Of a stretch of DNA of 64,000 nucleotides, positions 22,901 to 33,700 are shown in pieces. Source of the stretch: Amoebophrya sp. A120. Lineage: Eukaryota; Sar; Dinophyceae; Syndiniales; Amoebophryaceae. The stretch spans positions 690,629 to 754,628 of the forward strand of contig CAJINV010000004.1 in assembly GCA_905178155.1 (NCBI GenBank), read 5' to 3'. Made by a program: the position numbers and the translations under genes. The notes under the pieces are model-generated. The model ran no database searches, was not told the DNA's origin, and saw only the letters and a list, made by a program, of their open reading frames with translations. Position 1 is the stretch's first letter, and each line of letters starts with the position of its first letter.

Positions 22901-25900
22901 GCTGGCTGCTCCAGTGCTTTTCATCATGGCACCCGCATCATTTTCATCGTCTACAACTTCGTGGCCGTTTCTATTTCGCTTGTTTTTGGCCTTGTTTTGT
23001 TTCAGTTTTTCTTGTGCTTGTCCAGTCCCTTGTGGTCCTGCTGCTCTCGTGTCTGCGTAGTTGCCCGCCGCAGCATTATTCAGATTCTTCCCGTGCTGGT
23101 CCTGTTCCCCTTCCCGGACTCCGACGAAGGGCATCCAATGGGTCAGGAGTTTGTACACCGCCAGCCGGGAACACAAAGTTGCCTTCTGGCGGTCGCACAG
23201 GATCGCTTTCAGTTGGTCGTGCTTTTCCTGGAGGTCCCGGAAAATTCTCGCCCGAATTTCGTCCAGTTGCTCTTGGTCCAGCTCGACGTTTTGGAGGTCA
23301 TCCTCATCGTCCGCGGCGTCGCTGTCCGTCGCATCAGAAATTATACCATCATCTTCGGAGCTGCCGTCTGCGAACGAGGCATCTTCATCTCCTGCGGGCG
23401 ACGCCTTGTCTTCCTGCTCATCCGAACGAAGCACCTTTCCTTTATCCGAATCATGATCCGATGAAGATGCTTCCTCAAAGCGCCGCCGCTTATTCTTTAA
23501 CATTTCGGCCTTGGAGGTCATCTTCTTCTGGTTCTTGCTTCCCGGGAGGAGCGCCTTCTTTTGCTCGAGGGAGCAGCCCCCGCCCGCACGAGACGAGGAA
23601 GTCGGCTTCAAGTGGGAAGTAGATCTGGATGAATTAGTATTCTTTGCGGCTGCAGCCATCTCAGCCTGCTCTTTCTCAGCCCTTATTTTCCGCAAAAATT
23701 TCTCCTGCGTCTTCCGTTCCAACCTTTCCCGCTTTTCCGCCTTTCTTCTCTCCCGGTAGAATTTCGCCTCCTTCCTCCGCACGCTTGCCGTAAACGCGTC
23801 CAGCTTTTCCATTTCGTTTTTGTAGTACAGCTCCGGCATTTTCACCCGAAGCAAAAAGTCCCAAGCGAGAAAATCCCCTTCCAAGCGCGCGGACCGCTTC
23901 TTTTTCGATAAATCACTGTAGGCGAGCAGCGTTTCTTCCAAATACTGCTTCATTTCCTCGTACTTTTCCAGCCGCAACATCACCTCCAGCAACCGGCAAT
24001 TCAGGTACCGCCAGAGCTGGGGCTTGCGGAGTCGTTGCACCGAGAAGGTCGACGTAGAATTTTGCTTGTTAAACGTGATCCGCGCGTCCGCCGGGCGGAA
24101 ATTCTGGATCAAAATCCGGTAGAACTCCTCACAGATCGACAGTTTCTCGTTCTTGATGTGGCGGAAATTGTCTACTTCTTTATTTACCAGGGGCCGCGTC
24201 GATGTTTTTGGAATAAGATGCTGCGAAGTTGTGGAATGATCGTTTATTATGTCCTCGCTTGATGTAGTTCTCTGTCTCTTTTTTCCTGGTGCACTGCCAG
24301 CAGCAAGCGCCCGCGCTCGCGTTTGCGTCCGCGTTCCGCTTCCCCCTTTTTCATTTCGTCCCGCGACCTCCTCCTCCAACACGACCTCCGGTATGCAGAG
24401 CACCCGGCACCAGAGTCGGACCAAATCTGCGCAGCCGGAGAAGTGCAGGACCGTGTTTTCCTGCGCCCAGCGGTCGTAGAGGTGGTTCAGCTTTTCGTTT
24501 TTCTTCGGCCCCAGCTTGACTTTCTCCTGGAGCCGGAGCGCGGCCTGGAGGCGCGCGAGCGGGGGGCGGTGGTGATCGCGATGGTCTTGTGCACAAGTTC
24601 GATTTTCCACAACATCGCCGTCGAGCCTCTCGTCGTGCGTGAAGAGCGGCGCCGGGACAAAACCAAAAGAAATCGCATCCATGTCCAGTTTCAACTTGTT
24701 ACCGTTCTTTATTCCAGTTGGCTTATTTGTTCTACCACTCTGATGCTGTTGACTCTCAGCTCCACCATTTCTTGTCGGGAAGTGTGGAGGCAGCATGGTC
24801 GTCAAGATTCGGTGCACCGTCGATTCACCATTCGTTCCGGCTCCTGCAAGTAGCTGCCCTTTTTTCGAAACGAGCTCCCTGGCCTCCATCCATTCTTCGA
24901 AGAAGAATGGAAAGCGAAAGCTTTTGGCTCTAGTTCCCCCAGATGTTGAGAGTACATCAAGATCGGAGTAGTTCTGCTTCTGGACCAAATCTGCGTAGGA
25001 TTCGAGGGATTGTAGCGGAGAAAGAGGTCGTGCTGTCGTCGTGGGCCGGCGCGTGGTATCACGACCATCAGCTCCATTTCCTTTTTCTTCAACGGCCGTA
25101 AAAGAACGTTCCGGAGGACGGGCTGCTCCGGGTGAAAAATCTACTAGATCTTCTTCCATCAACAGCCGCAACAGTCGCCCCTCCCAGTCCGCCCCCTCGC
25201 AGTCCAAGACTTGGCAAAATTCCGAGCTGTACTCACTGAAAAAAGCCTCCAGCGGCATGGCGATTTCCTGCAGCTCCTGGTCCGCGTAGTCGATTTTGTT
25301 GGTCTGCTTCAAATCCTGAAACGGGTGCTGCTGCGCCGGCAGGTGCGTCAAATTCGGACGCTGCGTCAATAGGGCCGCGAACAGCTTCTCGTGGAAGTTC
25401 GTGAAGGTCGTTGTAATCGAAGGAGGATGAACATCTTCGCCACGTCGGGAATCTGGACGCGAACTGGATGAAGGAGCCGAAGTTCTTGTACCATGATTTT
25501 CTGTGCTGGCAGTATAACAATTCAGCGACTCGTGGAGCAAGGACACGAGCTCCGAGCGGTCGAGCTTCGCCTGGAAGCCCTGGGTGACAAGAAACTGACA
25601 CGGGTGGACGGCGGCGACAAACTTTTTCTCACGAAGATGCGCAGCAGTTTCCGTTTCGTCGTCTCCATCTTGTTCGGAATAATTAGCTTGGCGTCGTTTG
25701 GCTGGCGTTCCACTTTTCCCCCCGCCGGGAAGATGCTGAAAATTGTCCTGCTCGTTCTCCTTGTCCAACAAGCTCAACATTTCGGCATCCGAGTCCTCAA
25801 TCGCGCCAGCACGACTTCCTGGTTTGTCGTTGTTCCTCTTCCCATCTTCGCTTTCAACATTATTTCCAACAACGCTCCGCCGTCGCGAATGCCCTCCTCC

Positions 25901-26194
25901 TCCACCTACACTTTGCCCGGTTAGCATCCCCACCGTGCCACGAAAGAGCTCGTTTTTCCGAAAGTGGCTCCAAGGCTCGTGGTCGTGCGGCGCCCGGGCC
26001 CAGCTGTTGTGCAGGGTGGGGAAGGGATAGCGTGTCGTGTCATGCTGGTCGTGCATGACAGTGCCACCTTCTTTTGCTGGTGTCGTCGATGGTCTTCGCG
26101 TGTTTGATGTTCTTTCCCACGGCCGGGAGGACGACGACGAACTCCCGCCGATTTGCTCGTTAGGAAACAAGAGGGAGGAGCTTGAAGAACTCAT
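16937..26194 (-). CDS. Giant intronless low-complexity protein, function unknown
   Basis: One uninterrupted frame of about 3085 codons. I chose the ATG at 26194 (MSSSSSSLLFPNEQ) because CTTAAACAG, a plausible splice or spliced-leader acceptor, ends four bases before it; the frame is open to 26365. The N-terminal 1100 residues contain folded-looking helical blocks (LLHESLNCYT, WRYLNCRLLEVMLRLEKYEEMKQYLEE) and a Lys/Arg/Glu coiled-coil-like stretch. Acidic tracts (DDIEDEEDDLLADD) sit in the middle. The last ~1000 residues are Lys/Ala/Ser-rich with recurrent SVSCKKAP...PMKRSRKGS-type motifs, suggestive of nucleic-acid or chromatin binding and phosphorylation. I cannot name the family. It has no introner despite intron-dense neighbours. 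Nuclear location is inference. Confidence 0.8.
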   Translation of the reverse strand: MSSSSSSLLFPNEQIGGSSSSSSRPWERTSNTRRPSTTPAKEGGTVMHDQHDTTRYPFPTLHNSWARAPHDHEPWSHFRKNELFRGTVGMLTGQSVGGGGGHSRRRSVVGNNVESEDGKRNNDKPGSRAGAIEDSDAEMLSLLDKENEQDNFQHLPGGGKSGTPAKRRQANYSEQDGDDETETAAHLREKKFVAAVHPCQFLVTQGFQAKLDRSELVSLLHESLNCYTASTENHGTRTSAPSSSSRPDSRRGEDVHPPSITTTFTNFHEKLFAALLTQRPNLTHLPAQQHPFQDLKQTNKIDYADQELQEIAMPLEAFFSEYSSEFCQVLDCEGADWEGRLLRLLMEEDLVDFSPGAARPPERSFTAVEEKGNGADGRDTTRRPTTTARPLSPLQSLESYADLVQKQNYSDLDVLSTSGGTRAKSFRFPFFFEEWMEARELVSKKGQLLAGAGTNGESTVHRILTTMLPPHFPTRNGGAESQQHQSGRTNKPTGIKNGNKLKLDMDAISFGFVPAPLFTHDERLDGDVVENRTCAQDHRDHHRPPLARLQAALRLQEKVKLGPKKNEKLNHLYDRWAQENTVLHFSGCADLVRLWCRVLCIPEVVLEEEVAGRNEKGGSGTRTQTRARALAAGSAPGKKRQRTTSSEDIINDHSTTSQHLIPKTSTRPLVNKEVDNFRHIKNEKLSICEEFYRILIQNFRPADARITFNKQNSTSTFSVQRLRKPQLWRYLNCRLLEVMLRLEKYEEMKQYLEETLLAYSDLSKKKRSARLEGDFLAWDFLLRVKMPELYYKNEMEKLDAFTASVRRKEAKFYRERRKAEKRERLERKTQEKFLRKIRAEKEQAEMAAAAKNTNSSRSTSHLKPTSSSRAGGGCSLEQKKALLPGSKNQKKMTSKAEMLKNKRRRFEEASSSDHDSDKGKVLRSDEQEDKASPAGDEDASFADGSSEDDGIISDATDSDAADDEDDLQNVELDQEQLDEIRARIFRDLQEKHDQLKAILCDRQKATLCSRLAVYKLLTHWMPFVGVREGEQDQHGKNLNNAAAGNYADTRAAGPQGTGQAQEKLKQNKAKNKRNRNGHEVVDDENDAGAMMKSTGAASSSTSHSCASGVPPPAVSSFELPRTNLLFLESDSAAKFALTTNANYSHSSFSTEASAMHGLTSTFGDELKFEYCKRSHGLLSFQPMLQTGISILQNCDGEPLLIEYVKTGLKEKTMVGKRNRGQTLDGYLKLVCKWVNASYNCNDSGGGRKHSSVLEWHKTTTTEGPKKRNDVVHGAAGDENARSNIPAAGTATVASSPVLDDCEASPLFFRCVLNCDHQDRLDEVREDLESRKKAQGRGQATALPEEEQDDELDALFREDGDEHDGDKNGESLAAASDNIDDDIEDEEDDLLADDNTKKTTRKKIAPKPKAREEMNKKEMIIKAGSGRANRIRDVTLWNQKVQEKFSPLVGRFLLSRKDGTEIELRDPAREILNGKMRRQQKNKNVRSSNSKIIGLSVSDEEDEIEDHDGNQTDVTGYLSDSTFGTASRLGDDADTLYQDGPPRKRRKSERGKDKKPRQRRFWKKPGDVDNLEGDEREEAANGIYSQKEHKPAPRRTSVCSTTTRKSPNETRKDFEKTELAWLFAALLKCLQVQSTTSAWLWVLELLTRKDTGAILCKELVPDWFFCNIMVPLSMTQCAVSGGSAGDRGILPPAASRDGIPAAVVPAPPRGSGLDASLIFKPFAYEIEQQQRKMKLLMLSGNQNKLDIRRTWNTEVNPQSVAVDVAQVEPAAPPIVVHPQSRNSRLSVGGPGARRKSLSSRKSVVGAAPKGSLEVVDGELEFLNGKNKDEHDIAFPPPTQNMNSQRGEQDEGTRLTCAAGSATGRANFACAVENFKGSSSCRPNPAFVGIYRDRLESLYWAVDSGSRTPKSKAAVAASISPASSSTPSTPVSGQHLVVFAKILLLAAVGPRRRPVLEKKNTSDGRSAVNRSFLPGRGAHDDGERQLSRALGAANIRPPPAKTRLMNLLQPFVVRSKSCSLKTSSKSSTFDEARESPTAASTAFFSTPSSGPQHQLLRLVESCFSETWLDIPEFPAIWLRIVERDAKLWGASLWGFCRRYSLPIYHDVALAGDDAAGGTGRERVPAASSMSISKSSKATTAAAVLLHDERQVEPTFRLRHSLIGAEAEQNAPAASLKRTSSDLLRSGAALTTSNQTSVAAGGDRGQQNKRKVVWEEEVPVEKSKHEGTEHELPGTTQQELLAETDHAERGAGEELSSCSSQNDKGGRRYSVSCKKAPPVKKTKTMIITPMKNAPAGKTPMKRGRKSSVVEVMSDSNAEPGQAGKKKDEVALAAPANIEVEPDQLADGHGVAAAARASAQALQNENEDPHKNESSYATSMKKGKATQQVKKAKAQKQSTKSDGEDEQGQKAGALAPEGEEVAPQLQISFSEAEEAASSTAGVDLDGKKMNKKRTRRNTSTRSTPVAEGDLFDNGKKKEIGNRNRQVVRDQDAQEDIKSSASTISTSMKRRNKKAKIEQEGPQDVVPSRSTPAAPCSSNKPPLPADDIAHSGGPQNAEDEKRPNSSKRFSVSCKKAPSATPMKRSRKGSAFVSDAESNYSEAKSQQHNTAKPATLAQTSGRGVDEGVIEPAEVLLLGLADSKKKRRKKEKQELLDRHDGVEVDKKAPPPPVVVVNSSSRSQQAPAGDEDENENLKKGKTPSTPKAKAKAPKAAKPEAGRASVVVLAADGPESSSGVSILAPSPKSPAGGVMKLQGKEQTSAKSNSVPASPKAAKAKASQPAVPPIKIMSAGARSRSRSTRGATAKAAPPVGAPVHEVDSGRKMPPPPAQPSTPKRNKSMKSVKLLQDDEAGKKATAKEPARSGTNDLVVPAAQNAKAGRRRATTPATGIKQSPKAKPKAKANKATGGDTGAGAASSADKNLQDLLDGSSTLSSSKAVEREDTSRKMNTEAEGNTVAPTARGASPAGRRAMKKASSTTTANNDDVPASSSAASSSSASAALQEVVAQTGKKRNARNNSNGGPAVSRGGADPASSSKSDATKKAKKEKAQVAAPVDVADKSCEATAETNKKVPMKSKATSKHSSKNKSPEDK

Positions 26195-26365
26195 TGTTCT
26201 GTTTAAGGTTTGTTGATCTTTACAATCTCGTGTAATACAGTAGTTCGGTTGTAATGGTAATAGAGCTCCATCCTGATTCAAAATCGATACAGAGGACGAG
26301 GGGATCGAATGTATAATGGAGCGGGAAAACAAATGTATACACTCAATAAGAGCTTGAGACTTCAC

Positions 26366-27722
26366 TTACGACTCTATGTTGAATAGCTAACTTTCGTATT
26401 TTTACTTACTCACGGTACTTACTTAGAGATTTTCGACCTCCTGTAGCGTTTTTCACGAAATTCCGAATAATGTTGACAACACGAATTGAACCATGAGAAG
26501 AGAGTTGCGAAACATGATCGGATCATAATTTTTTCGGCCTAGAAAATGAGAACAATTTTCATTTTCTTCCGGTGCTTACCAAGCAACCTCGCAGGATTTG
26601 GTCTGAAGATCGATGGATACATTCCCATTATTTTTGATCGGGGTGATGAATCTGGATCCAGATTTTCATCTTCGTTATTTGTGATCAACAAACCAGGATC
26701 GTGCTGTGCCTTTGAGAATCAATCTTCTTTCCTGCTCCTACATGCGCGGTCTCCTGGGCACATGACGGGGAAGAAGAGCAAGTACGAAGATTTCGCAATG
26801 AATGATCTTGATCCACTCTATTTTCGACTTGCCGAAGTGCATCAATCCAACGACGATCTTGCGCTTGCCACTAAATTTTCACAGCGGACAAGAGGAGCAC
26901 GTAGCACTTACTCAAACCGACAATGGCATAGCATGGCTCGTCGTGGTTGATCTTATTATTATTCATCATTCGAGAGATGAACAACGCGGCTTGACACGCA
27001 GCATAATTGCACCTGCTACTCGTTTTGGCAACTCGCTTAAGCAAGACTCCGAGGCCGCTTTCTCGGGACATCTGAAGACCAAGAGTTATTTTTGTTGCGC
27101 CAGGAGAGAGATAAATTGTACGTATTGAAAGCGGAATTGTAACTCCGGTTTCTACCCCGATTTAGTCTCAGCAGCACAGTAATGATGCGGTGCTGGTCGT
27201 GCAGATATTTATTACGTAATAAATAGTAATTGTAATACAGGTATAATAGGCGGCATCAAACACAAACTCAGAGCAACAATTTCTTCCACGAGGAGGACAA
27301 GAGGTATCTATACGGTTTTTTCTTTTTCAGTACAAGTACAACAAGGGACAGCGCGATTTTAGAAAGGAATTAGCGATACTAGGGATAGTGGTGTGCTGGT
27401 CGTCTTTTTCACGCATTGAATTGCAAGAACATCTTTCTGAATACATCTGTGGCTGTAGGATAAAATGCAAACAAATGGGAATGAAACGCGCGTGAGCGTT
27501 AGAATTCCCTCGGCGTACCCCGAAGCGACAGGTCACCCTCATATTCAAAGTAAACCATGGATAGCAACAAGCTAGCAGAGGCAGTTGTAGCCATAAGCAT
27601 AACGTAGGTATAAACTTTCAGTAGAACAAGTAACGCTAACGCCATCACCCTCTTCAACATAGTTAGTGTCTACTGGACGAAGTAGACGATGAAGAACATA
27701 AACACTAACACACATAGGCAAC
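26366..27722. other. Intergenic stretch
   Basis: A plus-strand frame at 26546-26950 (134 codons) is the longest here and has no recognisable feature or homologous look; every other gene is on the minus strand, so I do not call it. AT-rich with no obvious repeats. Confidence 0.45.
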
Positions 27723-30700
27723 TCACTTTCTGGGATAGCAGGCGCGTTTGCTGCTGTGCCTCACTCCGCAGAGGCATCGCACTATTCCGTCGGTAGGGGC
27801 AAGAAAGCCCGTGCTGTCAACATTGTGGCTTTGTTTGCCTTCGTCCTGGATATCTTGTACTGCGTTTTGATTTGTGACACTAATGGCGGCAGGTGTTGAA
27901 CTTGAAGCGGTCCCGACGTGGTGGTCATCTCTCTGCTGGCCCCCAGGTACGACCAGTGCTTGCGCAAGACTGTCTTCGTCTCTCTGCTGGTCTTGTCGTT
28001 TTTCTTCTTTGTCTTGGACGACAACTGGCGCAACTCCAGAAGACCGCGCTGCCAATTCATTTTTGGTATAAGAAGTAGTCATCTTCCCGTGGTGATCTTT
28101 CTGTTCCCCAGGCACCACAATTTGCGCAAGCGGTTGCACCACGGCGTGCACCCAGGAGTCCCCGGAAGAAGTTCGGGGCTTCTTTTGGTAGTGGTGGGTC
28201 GTGGAAAATGTTTGTTCTTGTTGCTCTTTATCGACGACACTCGTCCTCTGCTTGTTCGGGGGAATCTGACCTTCTGGCATTGCAGCAGGCGATGCTGATG
28301 ATGCCCCTGGTGCCGGCGCTGTCCTCTCGCGGTGGTGGGGTACTATCTCGCCTTGCGGCTGCTCAGCGGATTTGTCTGCGGCACAGGGTGGAAACGATGT
28401 CGACAATTGGTTTCCATGAAAAATGTGCCTGCTTCCATTCGAGTTGCTGTCGAAGACAGACTGAAAGTCTTGATCATCGTCTAGTACTCCGGCAGAAAGT
28501 TCGTCCCGATCCTCCAAAACGTCGTCAAATGTCAACTTTCGCTTCGCAGTTTTCTTTTTTATCTCATTTTCATATTTGGAGGAACCTTCTCGCGCCGGGA
28601 TATCATGAGCCGCGAAATTGCTGCTATCTTGCTTTTGCTTTTTCGCTGCGGGAAGCAGTGGTCCCTCTTCTTGATCTACTTCTACTTCTTCCCGGTACTT
28701 AATATTGCTATCTTGACGTCGCTTCTTTTCAAAAAATTCAGCTGCAGCAGCTTCACGAATACTTTTCACAGCACCGACACTTCCTGCCGCCGCCACCGGT
28801 ACAGCTACAGCCCCGCCGCCCATGGAATCTTCCCTCGACAGGCTGTTGTTGAGTTGAAAGCTGTTATTCAGCGACGCGTTTACCGCCTCCAGCTCGCTGG
28901 AGTGGCCGCGGATCGGGCTCAGCTCCAAGGAGAAGTTACTCGACCGGGACTTTTTCTGGTCCTTCCGATTCGATAGTGCAGCTTGGTCCTGCTCGTTGGA
29001 GGTAGCGTTCATCACAATTGGCAGGTCTGCAGCACCGCCACCAGGAGCTCCTCCGCCTGTAGCTCGGGAGTTGAGGGAAGAGGTCTTTTTCGAAGAGGCT
29101 TTTTTCAAGCCCTGCAAAAGCTGCCCCGTTGCCCCGGTGATGAGCTCCGTGGAGAACCGGAGCATCGTCACCGCACGGCTTGTAGAGGACGAAGATGAAG
29201 ATGAACTTGAGGCCGCAGGAGGAGGAGCAGCAGTGGTTGGTTGTGCTGGCGGTTCATCCGGTTGCGGTTGTGCTTGTGGTCCTTGCTCACTTCTGCCCCT
29301 GTGGATATCTATTTCTTGGTCTACTTCGGAAGTACGCATAATTGGTGGATCATCGTCAACCACCACACTTCTTCTCGAGAATGCCGGCTGAGCAGGTGGG
29401 GCTTCGAGAAATCCTCCTGCCAAATTGTTGTCCTTATCGAAGAACATGCTGCCACTGGATAACCGGGCTCGACTGCGTTTCGCTTTGCCGTTCATCATCA
29501 TCTTTCCTTCCGCTAGTTGTAGTGCCTCACCATGGTCGTTTTTATCGTGTTTTCTTTCGGAATTGATTCTTTCCTCTTCCACATTATTTCCCCCGCTCTG
29601 TGGAGAGAAAAACATCTCGTCATCGTCAATGTTTTCTGTGTCCGCCCGTTGTACATGTTCATCTCCTTTTGAAGCCGCAACTGGACTGCGTATAACTTCA
29701 TGTAGTTGATGAGGCCCCCCAGCAAATCTTGTTGAACCTTCTGCTTCTTCACGTTTTGCGGTTTGATGTGCGTCTGCTTGGTGCGACTTTATTGTAGCCT
29801 CAGTTGTTTCATTCCCAAGAAACAAAGTTGAATGCTGCTCCATTTCATCAATCCCTGCTCGTGCTGCAATTGGCGATTGCAAAGTGGGAAAGTTTTTATC
29901 CACCCGCCCAGAAGATGAAGTATCGAGTTCTGCTCCTGTCATCTCAGGGATGAATGACGGCCGCTTCAGCCTCCGCGTAGAAGTCTCATTTCGGGTTGCG
30001 GCATGATTTTTTCCACCTACATTCATTCTCCCAACTACCGCTGCGTCTTTCTCCTTGTCGCTTCCACAAGGTGCAGTTGCGTTTTTCTTCTCAGCAAGAT
30101 TTTCTTCTTCATCACAAAATATGACTTGCTCAAACGTTACAATCTCAAGCGTTACAATAGAATGTGAGATTTGTCTTGCATGATGAGCATGACAGACTCG
30201 CAGAGCGTTCCACTTTCTGCAATACAAATTTCGCCAGATTGTAGTGGGGTTTGATGCTCCGGAACCTGTCATGCGCAATCCTATGAGAATTGGCTAGATC
30301 ATGCATTCTTGCATCACAGATTTCCAAATTCTATTGTAACGTTTGAGATTGTAACACCTGAGCGGGTTATACAAAACCTGTCGTTTTTCAACAGTTGAAA
30401 GTTCGGTCTTTCCCACACCCTATCAACTGTAAAAGTGTCTGGGTCTGGAAGAATTCATGTTTGTCATGCTTGTCTGGCATGACTCTTAAATCTGTCATGC
30501 ACGTTACCAAAGAGCTCCGTTTTTCTGTGATGCAGAAGCGCACTTTGTCATGCAGAATAGGCAACACCTAGGAGCTCAGAAACTTGCCATGCTGAGCCAG
30601 CATTTGCAGCCTCATCATGAGACGCGACCCAGCATCACAAGTTTCCAGACCCAGACATTTTTACATTTGATACACCCCGGATTTCCGTCGCTGGCGGTTG

Positions 30701-33700
30701 CTCCCCCCAGAGGATGGCGACAACACATTTGAGCGCTGCGAGTTCTGGGAAAAAGCGGAGAAGGCAGAGCGTTGGGAGAACTGCGAAAAGGGCGGGTCTT
30801 TATTGTTATTTTCGTAGTTGGACCTCTGCGAATTCTGGGAGAAGTACTGCGATTTGTTCGTTTTGCCCGTCTTTTGTAGAGAACCGTCCGAACTGCAGCT
30901 GCCGCCGGTGAAAAACACGTTGGAGTTGACGGACGAGAGAGCGTGACTGTGCTGGCCGTTATTGTTCATCTGCTTGTGGTTCCGATTGTTGTTCTGCAGT
31001 ACCGGGGTCAGCAAGGTCGTCGTGCTCGAGGAGCTCGCGCCGGCTCCTGCTCCTGTGCCTATTGCTTTTGCAGCGCCGTCTGCGCTCGCATTATGAAATA
31101 ACGGAGGTGAAGAAGAAGATGCTGCCCCACCAGCGGTCACGGTCTGTAGATCATTTGAGGTGCTGGTTATCTGGTGTTTATTCGCAGCTTCATCGACGTC
31201 CAAGGAGTTTGCCACTCCCACTTCCGCTAGAGGTACGTCTGCACGTGCAGCTGCAACTACATCTTCCACAACCACAGCTTCCTCCGGCGGCGCATCCGGA
31301 TCCGGCTGCGAAAAGAACTGCAATTCCACATCGTGAGTTTTGTCTTGATCCCCTCCAGATGGAGGGAGCTCCTGCTGCTGCTGCAGCATTAGAAACTCTT
31401 CGCTTTCCCTTTCATCGTCCGTTGTGTTTAACCTGACGAAAAGGTCCAGACCGGTCGTGTTCAGCGGATCATTCTCCTCGTCGAGAAGAAAGCTGTCATC
31501 CGAATTGCGCAGCTTATTGATCATAGCATTTGATGAACATGTTGGCTCATGATCCCCGCCTGTAGAGGACAAGAACGGGTGGAGAAAGCCCCCGCTTCTA
31601 GAAGTGCTGCGCTGTACTTGTCCAGAAGTAGTTCCTGTTCCACCGGCCGCTTGGTGGTCAAAGCGGGCCCCCGCCCAAAAGCTAGAAGACGAGGATCCTC
31701 CTGCAGTGCAGGAGCCCGTGCGGCCGTTTGGATCACCGGCAGAAGCCTGGTGGGCCCCGAGCGACGTTGTTTGAGCAGAAGTTGTACCACCTCCTCCCGC
31801 CGCGATTTCTTCCAGCGTTTCCACCTCCAAGTTTCGCTCGTACACCTCGTCGACGACCTCGCCGTGTACGGTGTAGGGAATCGGGCACGGGGGGTCCACG
31901 TCCTCCGATAATTGGTTGCCCGACGCGGACCGCAGCCGCCACAACTGGCTGATTTCTTCCTCGTGCCGGCTGATCTCGTACTCCCGGACCTCGCACTGCA
32001 CGGAACTCACCTGCGACAACAAACTCGACCGCAGCGGCGTCCCGGGCGGGCCGAGTGAGGACTTGTTGTGCTTGCTGCTGGAACGCCCACGGTTGCCGCC
32101 GCGATCGGGGCTCGGGGCAAAGATTTTCGACTGCGGCGACCCGCGGAGGGGCGAGGAGCGGAGGTTGAAAAGAACGGCCCCCGTGGCCGTTGTCTCAGGC
32201 GGGTGAAGAAGATCATGATCTCCCTGTCCACGACTTGGGTAGTTGTGTTCCTCTTTTTCTTGGTCACCGCCAGCACTGAATGAAGAGCGCTTCGAACTTC
32301 TTCTGCCATTACATCCGGCACGGATCCGCGGCGGAGATGCGGGCGGCTCATCTGCTGGACCACCATCACAATCATCGTCTTCGTCGAACAAGAAGCTTTG
32401 GTTCATCAGATCTCTTTTTGAGCGCTTATTTGGTCGCTTCGGAAGATTACTTCTTGCACCTGCATTTCCATTTCCTCCATTTTGATGGGTTGACATCAAG
32501 TCAGCATCGTCTCGCTGCTCCTCCTCCGAACTGCCGTCTAGACCGGGAAAGTGCACTTTGTCCATGAAAGAAACTTCCTCGTCGATGGTCACTTTCGATT
32601 TCGGCTTTCTTGGTGTGTTCGGCTTCTTCTTCTTGCTTTTGTGTTCACCAACATTTCTACTTGAAGTAGACGTGGTCGCAGCAGCAGCCCCCGGGTGGGC
32701 GAGGTCCTTTTCATCTTGGTGTTTGCCTACTCCTTCTTGTTGGTCTTTACTTCCACTGCTGCGACTCTCCGCACTTCTGCTCTTTTCGAACATGACCTGC
32801 TCGCCGGGCATCACGAAGGTTACGGGTTCGAAAGAGCGCGGCGGGGGCGAAGAGGAGGCGGAGGACGCCGGCGCGCCGGGTGCAATTACTTCTAAAGACC
32901 CCTTGTTCATCTTTGTCGCAGGTCTTGCAGCTCCTTTTTCATCATGAACTCCACAGAAACCGTCGTTCTCATCAAATACCCGGACGGAAACGGCGCTTCG
33001 TGCTTGTTTTCCATCGACTTCCACCTGGCTCGCTGACTCGCGGCCAACATCCTCTCCCTGGCGTTCTTCTTGATCTTCGTTTTTCTTCTCGCTGATGCGT
33101 GGCAAGAAGGCATCAAGTTGTTCTTGTGGGCTACTGCTGCTCCCACCCGCATTGTTCAAATTATCGAACATCAGCCGTACTCCGAATACTTCTTCCATCG
33201 GCGACGAAGCTGGGAGGTTAGAGTGAGCATCATTTTCCCTTCCAAACGCTCCACCCAGATTTTCCAGGAACGGATGGTGCTGACCGCGTATAATTCCATC
33301 ATGCGGCTGCAGGCCACGAGAAGCGCCGGCGGAGGTCCCGTAGTTGCTACAACTCGGCCCTCCAAAAAGAGTGGTTCCCCCACCGCAGTTTTTGGTATTA
33401 TCGCTCTGAGCGGGATGTTGACCACCTGCAACTCTAACAAGGCCTCCCCGCGCGCTCCCGCTGAGCAGGCCCCCCCGCTTGTTGGCGCTCCGGTGGCTGT
33501 GCAGTCCAAACCGCTTCTTGGTGCTGGAGAAATGGACGCGATTCTTGATACTCTGCTCCAGTAGCTGCCCCCCTCGGCAGCTGCTGCCTGGCGGTGGGGT
33601 CTTGTTGTTCAAGAATGGCGCATTCTCCTGCTTTCTCGCGCTCTTCAAACAACTCCTCAAAATCGACCCCGGCCCGCCCTGAGGGGTCGGAAGCGCGTCG

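Noticed and set aside
26546-26950. 134-codon plus-strand frame
   Set aside because: No domain, in an AT-rich intergenic region, opposite to the direction of all supported genes.
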